Positions 19,649 to 33,253 of a stretch of DNA of 64,000 nucleotides are shown in pieces. The position numbers and the translations under genes were made by a program. Position 1 is the stretch's first letter. The number at the start of each line of letters is the position of its first letter. The stretch comes from Acuticoccus sp. I52.16.1. Its GTDB lineage: Bacteria; Pseudomonadota; Alphaproteobacteria; Rhizobiales; Amorphaceae. The stretch spans positions 4,209,219 through 4,273,218 of the forward strand of contig NZ_CP094828.1 of assembly GCF_022865125.1 (NCBI RefSeq), written 5' to 3'. Under the pieces are notes generated by a model. The model was not told where the DNA came from. It saw nothing but the letters and a program-made list of their open reading frames with translations, and did not search any database.

Positions 19649-20197
19649 ATGGCTGGGAGCGTCAACAAGGTGATCCTGATCGGCAATCTGGGGGCCGATC
19701 CGGAGATCCGCCGGACCCAGGACGGCCGGCCGATCGCCAACATGCGGATCGCCACCAGCGAGACCTGGCGCGATCGCAATTCCGGCGAGCGCCGCGAGCG
19801 GACCGAGTGGCACCGCGTCGTGTGCTTCCAGGAAGGCCTCTGCCGCGTCATCGAGCAGTATGTGAAGAAGGGCTCGAAGGTCTACATCGAGGGTCAGCTC
19901 CAGACCCGTGAGTGGGAAGACCAGCAGGGCCAGAAGCGCTACTCCACCGAGGTCGTGCTGCAGGGCTTCAACTCCGTGCTGCAAATGCTCGACGGTCGCA
20001 CCGGCGGCGGCGGCGGCGGCGACTATGGCGGCAGCGGCGGCGACTTCGGCGGCGGCGGCGGTGGTGGTGGCGGTGGCTACGGCGGCGGTGGCAGCGGCGG
20101 CGACCGCTACTCCGATCGCGGCGGCAGCGGCGGTGGTGGCGGCGGCGGCGGGCGCCCGGCCTCGCCCGAACCGTTCGACGACGACATCCCCTTTTGA
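19649..20197 (+). CDS. ssb: Single-stranded DNA-binding protein
   Basis: A 182-residue SSB. The OB fold occupies about residues 1-110 ([29 protein letters not shown]). A long Gly-rich linker with scattered Tyr and Ser follows, then the acidic tip FDDDIPF that recruits replication and repair enzymes. It coats exposed single strands during replication, repair and recombination. The stop codon overlaps the TTG start of the next gene. Position before gyrA is conserved in rhizobia. Confidence 0.97.
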   Translation: MAGSVNKVILIGNLGADPEIRRTQDGRPIANMRIATSETWRDRNSGERRERTEWHRVVCFQEGLCRVIEQYVKKGSKVYIEGQLQTREWEDQQGQKRYSTEVVLQGFNSVLQMLDGRTGGGGGGDYGGSGGDFGGGGGGGGGGYGGGGSGGDRYSDRGGSGGGGGGGGRPASPEPFDDDIPF

Positions 20198-21009
20198 TCG
20201 AGGTTCTCGCCTCGGTCTGCGCGGCCGGTTCGCCGCGACGTCCCAACGAGGACGGCTGCGGCACCGCCGGCGCCTATGCCTGGGTCATCGACGGGGCGAC
20301 CGGCCTCGGCGACGAGCCGCTGCTCGATGCGCCGAGCGATGCCGCCTGGCTCACCGCCACGCTGCATGAGGCGCTGCTCGACGGCGCCGAGACGATCGAC
20401 ACGCCGGGCGAGCTGCTGCGGGCGGCCGCCCACACCGCGGCCGCCCGGTTCACCGCCGAGCGCCGCCGCGCGCCCAGGGAGCGCTACGAGGTGCCCACCG
20501 CCGCCGTCGTCCTCGCCCGCTTCGGCGAGATCGTCGAGGTGGTGGAGCTGGGCGACTGCGGCATCTGGATCGAGGCGGACGGGATGCTGACCCGGTTCGG
20601 CGGCCTCGACCGGATGAGCACCTGGGAGAGCGACAGCGCGCGCCGCCTGATGAGCGGCGGCAAGGGCCGCACGCCGGAGGTGACGGCCTACCTCAGGACC
20701 GTGCGCAACACCGCCAACACCCAGGACGGATACCCAGTCTTCGCTCCCGACGAGGGGTGCATGCGGTGGGCGCGGCAGCACGTCGTCGGCGCGCGCGAGG
20801 GCCGGGCGCTCCTGGTGTCGGACGGCTTCGAAGCCGCCATCGACGATTACGCGCTCTACGACGGCGCCGCGCTCATGGCCGCCGCGGGTGACCTCGAGGC
20901 GGTGCTCGCCGAGGTCCGCGCCGTAGAGAACGACGATCCGGACCTCACCCGCTTTCCCCGCTTCAAACGCTCCGACGATGCCACCGCGATGCTGGTGCAC
21001 TTCGGCTGA
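20194..21009 (+). CDS. PP2C-family protein phosphatase
   Basis: A 271-residue protein with the metal-binding PP2C motifs RRPNEDGCG (near residue 15) and [11 protein letters not shown], a central [10 protein letters not shown], and [14 protein letters not shown] in place of the usual SDG(L/V) element. It should remove phosphate from Ser or Thr in the cytoplasm. The only start that precedes the first metal motif is the TTG at 20194, which overlaps the ssb stop as TTGA. That arrangement implies coupled translation with SSB, an unusual pairing. No partner kinase is visible in the window. Confidence 0.78.
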   Translation: MIEVLASVCAAGSPRRPNEDGCGTAGAYAWVIDGATGLGDEPLLDAPSDAAWLTATLHEALLDGAETIDTPGELLRAAAHTAAARFTAERRRAPRERYEVPTAAVVLARFGEIVEVVELGDCGIWIEADGMLTRFGGLDRMSTWESDSARRLMSGGKGRTPEVTAYLRTVRNTANTQDGYPVFAPDEGCMRWARQHVVGAREGRALLVSDGFEAAIDDYALYDGAALMAAAGDLEAVLAEVRAVENDDPDLTRFPRFKRSDDATAMLVHFG

Positions 21010-21194
21010 GGCACAAGCTGGCCGCGAACCGGTCGATCCGGCCCGGCGGCGGGGGCAGAGCGGGGCGGGGACCCGGCGCGGCGACGGGCCCCTCGACGCT
21101 CGCATACGAGTTCAGTGTGGAACAGCTGCCCGATGGTGGCAATCGGTGGCTGAATCGCCTATTTCAGTAGGGAATTCCCCGCAGGAGAGCGTGA

Positions 21195-24038
<2,844 letters not shown>

Positions 24039-24146
24039 GCCGCGCCCGCCCGCACCGGCGCTGGGATGGACTCTCGCGGGGGCGCTCCGGTGACGGGGCG
24101 TCCCCGCTCGCGGTTGGGGGAGGGCCGCGCACCGGGCCGCACGAAA

Positions 24147-24193
24147 ATGCGCCCTGGATGCATCCCACGTCGGGGGACGCATCCAGGACGCAT
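24147..24193. repeat. Hairpin downstream of gyrA
   Basis: Arms of 20 bases (24147-24166 and 24174-24193) pair with two mismatches around a 7-base loop. There is no T-run. It could stop or stabilise the gyrA message; it is followed by a convergent small gene. Confidence 0.6.
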
Positions 24194-24281
24194 GAACGGT
24201 CTGCGTCGTCTGGATGGGGTGCCGGGCCTGGTCCGGCGGGTCAGCTCCTGGCGGAGCGGCGATGATCGGCGGGCGGGACCG

Positions 24282-24554
24282 TCAGTCGATCAGCGCGGTG
24301 CGGGTGCGTGTCAGCGTGAACACGCCGTCCGTCTCGTTCCGGTCGACGGAGGTCTGGTAACCGCCGAAGCCGTCGTGGAATTCCTCGCAGTCGGCCACCG
24401 GGCAGGTATGGTAGGCCGCGGCCACGAGAAGATCGCTCTTCTGTCCCAGCTTGGTCGACACGGGGGCCACGCTGGACGCAGTCAGAGCTGCGACGAACAC
24501 GATCGCTCCGAGAACGGAGGCGAGGATCGAGCTCTTGAGAATGGCGCCGTACAT
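24282..24554 (-). CDS. Small exported or membrane-anchored protein, function unknown
   Basis: A 90-residue protein. Residues 8-30 (SSILASVLGAIVFVAALTAS) form a hydrophobic segment that could be a signal peptide or anchor. The remaining 60 residues contain two Cys close together (HTCPVADCEEF) and a polar C terminus. I do not recognise a family. The ATG at 24554 has AGGTCC at suitable spacing. It lies in tandem with another small exported protein (24667-24978), and base use is less GC-biased than in the flanking genes. Confidence 0.6.
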   Translation of the reverse strand: MYGAILKSSILASVLGAIVFVAALTASSVAPVSTKLGQKSDLLVAAAYHTCPVADCEEFHDGFGGYQTSVDRNETDGVFTLTRTRTALID

Positions 24555-24666
24555 ATAAGGACCTCATGCGAACATGGACCTAGTGTAAGCGTCCGAGGCA
24601 GATCTGCAACAGTAGCTCACAAAAATGTGCAAAATCCAATCAAGGGCGTTGACTGGATGTTATCCA

Positions 24667-24978
24667 TTATTGCAGCGCAGCATCCTCGGGAGCCACACGG
24701 TGCAACGTGGTGATCTGACTGGACTTGTCGTGCGAGGCCATGGTCACGAAGCGGACCGGCGAGGCGTTCGACTCGCCCTCGGACCAGGCCAGACATTCGG
24801 ACGTCAGGTTCGGCCACGCCTGTCCGGCGCACAGGCTGTCCCCAACAACGGCGAACCGGTCGGACTTCGGCGCCGCGGCACCGTGCGACATGCTGCCACC
24901 CAGGGTGGCTGCGGCAATCATGACACCGGCGATGGCGGTACCGGCGATCGGGGTCAGCAGGCGACGATTAGCGTTCAT
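24667..24978 (-). CDS. Small exported protein with CAGQAWP motif, function unknown
   Basis: A 103-residue protein with a signal peptide (MNANRRLLTPIAGTAIAGVM, cut near SHGAAA). The mature part has LCAGQAWPNLTSECLAWSEG, a Cys-bearing motif I recall from short unnamed proteins of rhizobia, usually as CxGQxWPxxxxxCL. No function is established. The ATG at 24978 follows GGAG by seven bases; a longer start four codons upstream is less likely. It is divergent from coaD. Confidence 0.62.
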   Translation of the reverse strand: MNANRRLLTPIAGTAIAGVMIAAATLGGSMSHGAAAPKSDRFAVVGDSLCAGQAWPNLTSECLAWSEGESNASPVRFVTMASHDKSSQITTLHRVAPEDAALQ

Positions 24979-25316
24979 TTCAATCTCCAAACTCTCGTCC
25001 AGGCGACGCCCATTCAGTTAACGCTCGGGTGAGCGTCACAGTGTGTCGTGCATCACAAGTCGCGCGGTTCGCTGCGACAGGCCTGGACCACCGGAACTGG
25101 CCGGTGCGGGGCCGGCCCTTGCGCCGTGGGGCGCTTGCAGCCGGTCGATGCTAGGAAAACGCATCATCCCTGCATGAGTTCCGGGAGCAATGAGAATTAA
25201 AGTGATAACAGTCATTTACCATAATCCTTGCTGGGATTGCTGAAGGTCGATCGACCTTGTTAATAAATGCGTCCGGCAATGCTTCCGCCGGCCCGACAAA
25301 CGCGGAACAATCCCCC
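24979..25316. other. Divergent intergenic region before coaD
   Basis: This 338-base gap carries promoters for the small exported protein and for coaD, probably in the AT-rich part 25185-25265. I see no gene. The 16-base palindrome at 25243-25258 is the only clear structure. Confidence 0.5.
25243..25258. promoter_or_regulatory. Perfect 16-bp palindrome upstream of coaD
   Basis: AAGGTCGATCGACCTT is a perfect palindrome 58 bases before the coaD start. It has no loop or T-run, so it fits an operator better than a terminator. The binding protein is unknown. Confidence 0.35.
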
Positions 25317-25826
25317 ATGCGGATCGCCTTCTATCCGGGGTCGTTCGATCCCGTGACCAACGGTCATTTGGATGTACTCATGCGCGCCTTCGCCGTGGCC
25401 GACAAAGTCGTCGTCGGCATCGGCGTCCATCCCGGCAAAGCGCCGCTCTTCTCGTTCGAGGAGCGCGAAGACATGCTGCGCCAAGCCGTGGCTGACCACG
25501 GCATCGACCCGGCGCGCTTTTCGGTCGTCTCCTTCCGCAACCTCGTCACGCGTGCCGCGATCGAGCATGGCGCCAGCCTCCTGGTCCGCGGTTTGCGCGA
25601 CGGCACCGATCTCGACTACGAGATGCAGATGGCCGGGATGAACGGCACCATGGAGCCGGATTTGTCGACGATCTTCGTGGCGGCCTCGCCGCAGACGCGC
25701 CATATCACGGCGACCCTGGTGCGCCAGATCGCCAAGCTGGGCGGCGACGTCTCCGCCTTCGTGCCGGCGCACGTGGCCGCCGCGCTCTCACAGCGCGCCG
25801 CAACGACACAGACTGCGGCCGACTGA
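25317..25826 (+). CDS. coaD: Phosphopantetheine adenylyltransferase
   Basis: A 169-residue CoaD, which joins ATP and 4'-phosphopantetheine to dephospho-CoA, the fourth step of coenzyme A synthesis. Nucleotidyltransferase motifs are [15 protein letters not shown] (with the HxGH-type NGH) and [18 protein letters not shown], the C-terminal ISSTxVR equivalent. [13 protein letters not shown] is the conserved pantetheine-side segment. The ATG at 25317 gives the normal N terminus [12 protein letters not shown]. Position after gyrA is the usual one in rhizobia. Confidence 0.96.
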   Translation: MRIAFYPGSFDPVTNGHLDVLMRAFAVADKVVVGIGVHPGKAPLFSFEEREDMLRQAVADHGIDPARFSVVSFRNLVTRAAIEHGASLLVRGLRDGTDLDYEMQMAGMNGTMEPDLSTIFVAASPQTRHITATLVRQIAKLGGDVSAFVPAHVAAALSQRAATTQTAAD

Positions 25827-25902
25827 AGCAACGAACCGAACCCCCGCTTGGGCCGAGGGTTCACGACAGGGGCCTCGCCCCGCCGACCCGAAAGGACACT
25901 CC

Positions 25903-26442
25903 ATGATTTCCCGCCTGCTCGCCGCCGTCGCGATGACGCTCGTCACCTCGGCGCACGCGTCCGCCGCGGACCCCGAGAACACGCTGATCCTCGAGCTGGA
26001 GGACGGCCCCGTCACCATCGAGCTGCTGCCTGACCTCGCCCCCGGCCACGTCGAGCGCATCAAGAAGCTCACGCGCGAAGGCTTCTACGACGGCGTCGTC
26101 TTCCACCGCGTGATCCCCGGCTTCATGGCGCAGACCGGCGATCCCACCGGCACCGGCATGGGCTCGTCCGACTATCCGGACCTGAAGGCCGAGTTCAACA
26201 AGACCCCGCATACCCGCGGCGCCGTCTCCATGGCCCGTGCGCAGAACCCCAACAGTGCCAACTCGCAGTTCTTCATCGTCTTCGACAACGCGACCTTCCT
26301 CGACGGCCAGTACACCGTCTTCGGCCGCGTGATCGACGGGATGGATCACGTCGACGCGCTGAACGCGGGCACCCAGGCCAACAACGGCGCCGTGGCGAAC
26401 CCCGACAAGATCGTCCGCGCGCACATCGCCGCCGACAAGTAA
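25903..26442 (+). CDS. ppiA: Exported cyclophilin-type peptidyl-prolyl isomerase
   Basis: A 179-residue cyclophilin with a signal peptide (residues 1-22, cut near ASAAD), so it acts in the periplasm on proline bonds of folding proteins. Active-site features are [36 protein letters not shown] and FGRVIDGMD. Many rhizobial genomes carry a tandem second, cytoplasmic copy here; this window has only one. It is followed after four bases by queA, so it probably belongs to a coaD-ppi-queA-tgt transcript. Confidence 0.94.
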   Translation: MISRLLAAVAMTLVTSAHASAADPENTLILELEDGPVTIELLPDLAPGHVERIKKLTREGFYDGVVFHRVIPGFMAQTGDPTGTGMGSSDYPDLKAEFNKTPHTRGAVSMARAQNPNSANSQFFIVFDNATFLDGQYTVFGRVIDGMDHVDALNAGTQANNGAVANPDKIVRAHIAADK

Positions 26443-26446
26443 GGCG

Positions 26447-27499
26447 ATGACGACCGCCGAGGGCGAGACCCTCGCCGACTACGACTACGAGCTGCCGGAC
26501 GGGGCCATCGCGCTCCGCCCGGCCGTCCCCCGCGACGCGGCGCGGCTCCTCGTGTCGCGCCCCGGCGAGGCGCCGGCCGACCGCATCGTGCGCGACCTGC
26601 CGTCCCTCCTGCGTCCCGGCGACCGCCTCGTCGTCAACGACAGCCGCGTCGTGCCGGCCCGCCTCGTCGGCGAGCGTGTTCGCGGCGAGAACGTTTCACG
26701 CGTCGAGCTGACCCTGCTGGCGCAGGATCCGCCCGGCACCTGGCGTGCCTTCGCCAAGCCCGCCAAGCGCGTCGCCCCCGGCGACCGGCTCCGGTTCACC
26801 GAAGGCGCCCGCACCGTCGAGGCGGAGATTATCACCCGTTCCGGCCCCGAGGTGACGGTGCGCTTCGCCGACGACCCGCTCGCCGTCGGCTCGATGCCGC
26901 TGCCGCCATATATCGCCGCCAAGCGCGCCCCCGACGCGCAGGACATGGCCGACTATCAGACCGTCTATGCCGATCCCGCCGGCTCCGTCGCCGCACCCAC
27001 GGCCGGGCTCCATTTCACCGACGACCTGTTGGCGAGGCTGGCGGCGGCCGGGATCGGGCTGTCGCGCGTGACGCTCCACGTCGGCGCCGGCACCTTCCTG
27101 CCGGTGAAGGTCGAGCGGCTCGACGCGCACGAGATGCACGCCGAGACCGGCACCGTCACCGCCGACACCGTCGCCGAGATCGCCGCCACCAAGGCGGCCG
27201 GGGGGAGGGTGGTCGCCGTCGGCACCACGGCGCTGCGGATCCTCGAAAGCGCGGCCGTCTCCGGCGCCCTCGCACCGTTCGAGGGCGAGACGCGGATCTT
27301 CATCCGCCCCGGCTTCCGCTTCCACGCCGTCGACGCGCTGATGACCAACTTCCACTTGCCGCGCTCGACGCTGATGATGCTGGTCGCAGCCCTCGTCGGC
27401 CTGCCGCGCATGCATGCCGTCTACGCCCACGCCCTGGCGCACGGCTACCGCTTCTACTCCTACGGCGACGCTTCGCTCCTCTTCCCGGACAAGTCATGA
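26447..27499 (+). CDS. queA: tRNA preQ1(34) S-adenosylmethionine ribosyltransferase-isomerase
   Basis: A 350-residue QueA. It moves the ribosyl part of S-adenosylmethionine to preQ1 in tRNA, forming epoxyqueuosine. Family segments are [64 protein letters not shown] and [20 protein letters not shown]. Length is normal. The stop overlaps the tgt start (ATGA), which matches their shared role in queuosine synthesis. Confidence 0.97.
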   Translation: MTTAEGETLADYDYELPDGAIALRPAVPRDAARLLVSRPGEAPADRIVRDLPSLLRPGDRLVVNDSRVVPARLVGERVRGENVSRVELTLLAQDPPGTWRAFAKPAKRVAPGDRLRFTEGARTVEAEIITRSGPEVTVRFADDPLAVGSMPLPPYIAAKRAPDAQDMADYQTVYADPAGSVAAPTAGLHFTDDLLARLAAAGIGLSRVTLHVGAGTFLPVKVERLDAHEMHAETGTVTADTVAEIAATKAAGGRVVAVGTTALRILESAAVSGALAPFEGETRIFIRPGFRFHAVDALMTNFHLPRSTLMMLVAALVGLPRMHAVYAHALAHGYRFYSYGDASLLFPDKS

Positions 27500-28662
27500 G
27501 TTTCCAGCTACTGGCCACCGACGGAGGCGCCCGCCGCGGCCGCCTCGTGACGCCGCACGGCATCGTCGAGACGCCGACCTTCATGCCCGTCGGCACCCAG
27601 GCCACCGTCAAGACCATGATGATGCGCGACGTGGAGGCGACGGGCGCGCAGGTGGTGCTCGGCAACACCTATCACCTGATGCTGCGCCCCGGTGCCGACC
27701 GCGTCGCCCACTTCGGCGGCCTGCACGCCTTCATGAACTGGCCGCACACGATCCTCACGGACTCGGGCGGCTTCCAGGTCATGTCCCTGTCCGCCTTGCG
27801 CAAGATCGACGACGACGGGGTCACCTTCAAGAGCCATGTCGACGGGTCGATGCATCGTTTGACGCCCGAATCGGCGGTCGAGATCCAGCTGAAGCTGGGC
27901 TCCGATATCCAGATGCAGCTCGACGAGTGCGTGCGCCTGCCGGCCGACGCCGCCGCCATCGCCCGCTCGGTCACGATCAGCCTCGACTGGGCCGCTCGCG
28001 CCCGCCGCACCTTCCTGGACGCCGCCACCGGGCGCTTGCAGTTCGGCATCGTCCAGGGCGGGACGGACGCGGCCGAGCGCGCCCGCTCGGCCGAAGGCCT
28101 CGTCGCCGTCGGCTTCGACGGGTACGCCATCGGCGGCCTCGCCGTCGGCGAGCCACAGGCCGACATGTTCGCCACCATCGAGGTCACGGCGCCCCACCTG
28201 CCGGCCGATCATGCGCGCTACCTCATGGGCGTCGGCACGCCCGGCGACCTCGTCGGCGCCGTCGCCCGCGGGATCGACATGTTCGACTGCGTCATGCCCA
28301 CGAGAGCCGGCCGCCACGGTGTCGCGTATACGGCCGAGGGCAAGCTCAACCTCAAGAACGCGCGGTTCGCGCTCGACGACACGCCCCTCGACGCGTCGCT
28401 CGCCTGTCACGCCTCGCAGGATTATTCGCGCGGCTACCTCCATCACCTCGTGAGGGTCGGCGAGCCGCTCGCCGCGACGCTCCTCTCCTGGAACAACATC
28501 GCCTACTACCAGCGCCTGATGGCGGACCTTCGCGCCGCCATCGCCGACGGCCGCTTCGCCGACGAGCGCGCCCGCCTCGCCGCCATCTGGGGCGGCGGCG
28601 AGGCGGACCGAGACGCGGAAAAAGTTCGCGGACCGGCCCCATTTCGCGGCGAGAGCAATTAA
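27496..28662 (+). CDS. tgt: tRNA-guanine transglycosylase
   Basis: A 388-residue Tgt that exchanges guanine 34 for preQ1 in tRNAs with GUN anticodons, the step before QueA. Catalytic and binding regions are [25 protein letters not shown] and [26 protein letters not shown]. The usual C-terminal zinc site (CxCxxC...H) appears reduced: the region [21 protein letters not shown] carries only one Cys where several are normal, which I note for checking. Translationally coupled to queA. Confidence 0.94.
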   Translation: MSFQLLATDGGARRGRLVTPHGIVETPTFMPVGTQATVKTMMMRDVEATGAQVVLGNTYHLMLRPGADRVAHFGGLHAFMNWPHTILTDSGGFQVMSLSALRKIDDDGVTFKSHVDGSMHRLTPESAVEIQLKLGSDIQMQLDECVRLPADAAAIARSVTISLDWAARARRTFLDAATGRLQFGIVQGGTDAAERARSAEGLVAVGFDGYAIGGLAVGEPQADMFATIEVTAPHLPADHARYLMGVGTPGDLVGAVARGIDMFDCVMPTRAGRHGVAYTAEGKLNLKNARFALDDTPLDASLACHASQDYSRGYLHHLVRVGEPLAATLLSWNNIAYYQRLMADLRAAIADGRFADERARLAAIWGGGEADRDAEKVRGPAPFRGESN

Positions 28663-28700
28663 GCTCGCCTCAAAATTCGATGTAAAGATTGGGGGATGCG

Positions 28701-29507
28701 ATGACACGGTTTCTGGAAGGCAAGACCGCGCTGGTGACCGGATCCGTGCAGGGGATCGGCCTCGCCGTCGCCAAGGCGCTCGGCTCGGCCGGCGCGCGCG
28801 TGGTGGTCCACGGCCTCGCCAGCCGCGACGACGGCGCCGCCGCCGAGGCCGCCATCACCGAAGCCGGCGCCCCCGCCACCCGCTTCTACGGCACGGATCT
28901 GCGCGACCCGGACGCCATCGACGCCCTGATGGACGAGGTCGCGATCTGGGGCGGGCCCGACATCCTGGTCAACAACGCCGGTATCCAGAAGACCGTCTCG
29001 CTCGAGGCGGCCACGCGCGAGACCTGGGAGATGATCCTCGCCGTCAACCTCTCCGCCGCCTTCCACACCATGCGCCGCGCGATGCCGGGGATGGGGGAGC
29101 GCGGCTACGGCCGCGTCGTCAACATCGCCTCCGTCCACGGGCTCGTCGCCTCGGTCGAGAAGGCGCCATACGTGGCGTCCAAGTTCGGGCTGGTCGGCCT
29201 CAGCCGCGTCGCCGCCCTGGAATACGCCGCCGCAGGATCGAAGGCGTCCGGCGGCGTCACCGTCAACTGCATCTGCCCCGGCTGGACCGAGACCGATATC
29301 CTGGGGCCGCAGATCGCCGCCCGCGCCGCGGCCCATGGCGGCGACCGCGATGCCGGGATCGCCAGCCTGCTCTCCGAGAAGGAGCCCACCGGGCGCCTGT
29401 CCGATCCGAGTGAGATCGGCGCCTTGGCGCTCTGGCTCTGCAATCCGATCGCCCACAACCTCACCGGCACGGCCATCCCCGTCGATGGTGGCTGGACGAC
29501 GCAGTAG
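28701..29507 (+). CDS. bdhA: 3-hydroxybutyrate dehydrogenase (SDR)
   Basis: A 268-residue short-chain dehydrogenase. NAD site TGSVQGIGLAVAKALG, structural NNAGIQ, catalytic Ser in NIASVHG and the YVASK dyad are present. The segments TVSLEAATRETWEMILAVNLSAAF and VNCICPGWTETDI are typical of D-3-hydroxybutyrate dehydrogenases, which oxidise the monomer of PHB to acetoacetate. This agrees with the PhaZ start at the left edge. The ATG at 28701 follows GGGGGA; a TTG four codons upstream is less likely. Confidence 0.88.
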   Translation: MTRFLEGKTALVTGSVQGIGLAVAKALGSAGARVVVHGLASRDDGAAAEAAITEAGAPATRFYGTDLRDPDAIDALMDEVAIWGGPDILVNNAGIQKTVSLEAATRETWEMILAVNLSAAFHTMRRAMPGMGERGYGRVVNIASVHGLVASVEKAPYVASKFGLVGLSRVAALEYAAAGSKASGGVTVNCICPGWTETDILGPQIAARAAAHGGDRDAGIASLLSEKEPTGRLSDPSEIGALALWLCNPIAHNLTGTAIPVDGGWTTQ

Positions 29508-29600
29508 AGGCCAGGCACCAGCCTTGTCCTCGGCGGGGGTGTGTGTTGCGCCTCTGAGCGAGGGGGTTCCCCCCTCGCGCTCCCTCCGCCTCGCCGGCAG

Positions 29601-29733
29601 GCAGCCGTTCAGGTCATCCAGCCGCCAAGAGCGGCTGACTGAGCTGAACGACTGCTTCGAGGCTGCGTCGGGGTTCGGACGCGTCAAGGGTTCGCTCCGC
29701 CGCTTCGCGCCCTTGACCCGTCCGAACCCCGAC
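29601..29733. repeat. Double hairpin element between bdhA and enolase
   Basis: Two adjacent hairpins lie in the 365-base gap between the convergent bdhA and eno genes. Hairpin one (29601-29655) has imperfect arms of about 25 bases around CAAGA. Hairpin two has 24-base arms (29667-29690 and 29710-29733) with one mismatch and a 19-base loop. Neither has a T-run. The rest of the gap holds a G9 run (29762-29770) and the enolase terminator. Confidence 0.7.
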
Positions 29734-29810
29734 AGACCGGGGCACGGCTGAGTGTGGCCATGGGGGGGGGTGATGGGGCGAGAGCGGGGCGAGGGGCGAG
29801 CGGGCGCGGC

Positions 29811-29846
29811 AAAGAAAAAGCCGCCGGCGCGGGGCGTCGGCGGCTT
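29811..29846 (-). terminator. Rho-independent terminator of enolase
   Basis: Read on the minus strand, a stem AAGCCGCCG/CGGCGGCTT, extended inward by further pairs, is followed by TTTTCTTT. It begins 27 bases after the enolase stop. Confidence 0.88.
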
Positions 29847-29872
29847 TCTGCGGGTGAGGTGACGGCGGCCGG

Positions 29873-31270
<1,398 letters not shown>

Positions 31271-32707
31271 CTACAGGAGAGTGCGCGAGGGGGAGGCGCC
31301 CAGCAGGCCGATCGGGAAGGCCGGGCGGCGGCGGCGCGCGGGGACGAACACCTTCGGCTGCACCTGGCCGACTTCCTCGATGAAGTTGCGCACGTCGCGG
31401 AAGTGGTCGGACCACTGCGGCGGCTCGTAGCGGCGCGCCTTCTCCAGTGCGGCGGCGCGGCGCGGCGAATCCTTCTGCGCGTAGTCGATCACCGCCTGGC
31501 GCCAGGACGGGCCGTCGAGCGGGTCGATCAGCTCCGCCGCATCGCCGACGATCTCGCGGAAGACCGGGATGTCGGACGCGATGACCGGGGTGTCGACCGC
31601 CAGCGCTTCGGTGACGGGCATGCCGAAGCCTTCCACGAACGAAGGCATGAGGACGGCCGTCGCCTTGCGGCGCAGGAGGTCGAGCGCGGCATCGGGCACG
31701 GCGCCGGCTTCGTAGACGTGGCTGGAGAGCTGGCGCACACGGTCGAGCACGGCGATGGGGGTCTGCGCCTCCCAGCCGCGCTTGCCGGCGATGATGAGCT
31801 TGGGCGCGGCGTAGCCCATGTCCTCGACCAGGCGGCGCCACACGTTGAGGAGCAGCATGTGGTTCTTGCGCGCCTCGATGGTCGAGACGACGAGGAAGTA
31901 GGGCTCGTCCACCAGCGGCGGCAGCACCGCGTCCTGCCGGGTCGGCTCCGAGCCGATGTGCGACACGGAGATCTTCGGCGGCTTGGGGCCGAGATATTGC
32001 CGCAGCCGGGCCGCGCTGTAGTGCGAGCTGGCGATGATGCCGTCGGCGTGTTTGGCGAGCGTCTCGACCCGCGCGGCGCAGGTGGTCGCGGTGCCGGGGC
32101 GGACGAACTCCGGGAAGTCCAGCGGGATCAGGTCGTGGCAGACGTTGACCATGCGCACGCCCGGAAAGGCCTTGATGCGCTCGATCGGGGCCGGGCGCTC
32201 CAGCCGGTCCAGCGAGGCGCGCAGGTAGATGACCGGGCGTTCGCGGTGGGTCTGGCGCAGGACCGGCGCCAGCGGCTCACGCGCCCAGGAGGCCGACATG
32301 TGCTGCGCCCAGCTCGCGATGGGCGAGCGGCTCGGCTGCTCGCCGGTGATGCCGCGGCGCGAGCGGCGCAGCTCGCGCTCTTCCTTGGAGAGGTAGCCGA
32401 GGCGCGGTGCCGTCGGCGCGCCGTCGCCGGCTAGGAACTCGTTGACGTTGAGGATCGCGCTTTCGGCCGAGAAGCCCTGGGCACCGCTGTCCCACACCGC
32501 TTCCTGCCGGTCGAGGAAGTGGGGCACCGCAGCGTCCGCGATCATCCGTACGCTCTGCATGGTGACGACGAAACGCACGTCCGCGCAGTCGAGTCCGTGC
32601 AGCCACTTGGCGTACGCCAGCTCGACACGCTCGATCCCGGTCGGGGCCGAGCGGCCCGAGGCCGAGACCAGCCTCGTCAGGTCAAAAAGGATCAGGGGTC
32701 GAGTCAA
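31271..32707 (-). CDS. Glycosyltransferase family 4 (GT-B fold)
   Basis: A 478-residue cytosolic glycosyltransferase. The N-terminal part starts with ILFDLTRLV and has the variable acceptor domain. The C-terminal part shows FLVVSTIEARKNHMLLLNVW, LIIAGKRGW and the nucleotide-sugar motif PSFVEGFGMPVTEALA with its EX7E Glu pair. It most resembles mannosyltransferase-like enzymes of capsule or O-antigen synthesis. Only the TTG at 32707 can serve as start: an in-frame TAG lies just upstream and the next Met is about 50 residues in. Divergent from the GT2 gene; with galU and the export permease it suggests surface polysaccharide assembly. Confidence 0.87.
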   Translation of the reverse strand: MTRPLILFDLTRLVSASGRSAPTGIERVELAYAKWLHGLDCADVRFVVTMQSVRMIADAAVPHFLDRQEAVWDSGAQGFSAESAILNVNEFLAGDGAPTAPRLGYLSKEERELRRSRRGITGEQPSRSPIASWAQHMSASWAREPLAPVLRQTHRERPVIYLRASLDRLERPAPIERIKAFPGVRMVNVCHDLIPLDFPEFVRPGTATTCAARVETLAKHADGIIASSHYSAARLRQYLGPKPPKISVSHIGSEPTRQDAVLPPLVDEPYFLVVSTIEARKNHMLLLNVWRRLVEDMGYAAPKLIIAGKRGWEAQTPIAVLDRVRQLSSHVYEAGAVPDAALDLLRRKATAVLMPSFVEGFGMPVTEALAVDTPVIASDIPVFREIVGDAAELIDPLDGPSWRQAVIDYAQKDSPRRAAALEKARRYEPPQWSDHFRDVRNFIEEVGQVQPKVFVPARRRRPAFPIGLLGASPSRTLL

Positions 32708-33253
32708 GTTTACACTGCCCTACCGTCACCGCGTCTGCGTGACCGTCCTACACCCATCCATAAATGAACCCAACTCCGGATGTGTTGTGCATCCATCACA
32801 TTATCCCCGGACAGGCCATCGCGGATCGTCGAATCGGACAGCGATTAGGCCAGATCGGCGCGGCCGTCGACCGCAAGTATAGACAAGCTGCGACCCAGCG
32901 TCACCTGACCGCCGGGATTCGTAAAGGACAATCAAAGCGTTTCAAGTGTGTTAGCGGCGGCCGATGGGCGAGAATCTGTTATGCGCACCAATGACTGTGG
33001 CGGGCGTTTCTTGCCCGTCGTGGCACGGATACCACGTGCCGGCGGCAATCCCCGCCGCGGCGGGGCGCACCGGAACCGTCTCGGGCCGGCCCTCCGGCGC
33101 TGCATTTTTGTTCCGAAACCGGTCGCGCGTTCATGAGACTGCGGGGGCGCGCGGGGCCGGGCGGCACGGGGCGCGGCGCATGACAGGCTGGCCGGGCGTG
33201 ATGCGAGGCGCTACACGGGCGGCGCGGCGCTGACGAGCGATGGAGGCAGCCCC
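32708..33253. other. Divergent intergenic region between two glycosyltransferases
   Basis: A 546-base gap with promoters for both flanking genes expected. The part 32720-32960 is less GC-rich than the genes. A short frame at 32764-32994 has no recognisable content and no good ribosome site. A perfect palindrome CCCCGCCGCGGCGGGG lies at 33050-33065 with a further inverted repeat (GGCACG/CGTGCC) just before it. Confidence 0.5.

Noticed and set aside
32764-32994. Small frame in the gap between the glycosyltransferases
   Set aside because: No ribosome site, no recognisable content, and it ends in unrelated promoter sequence.
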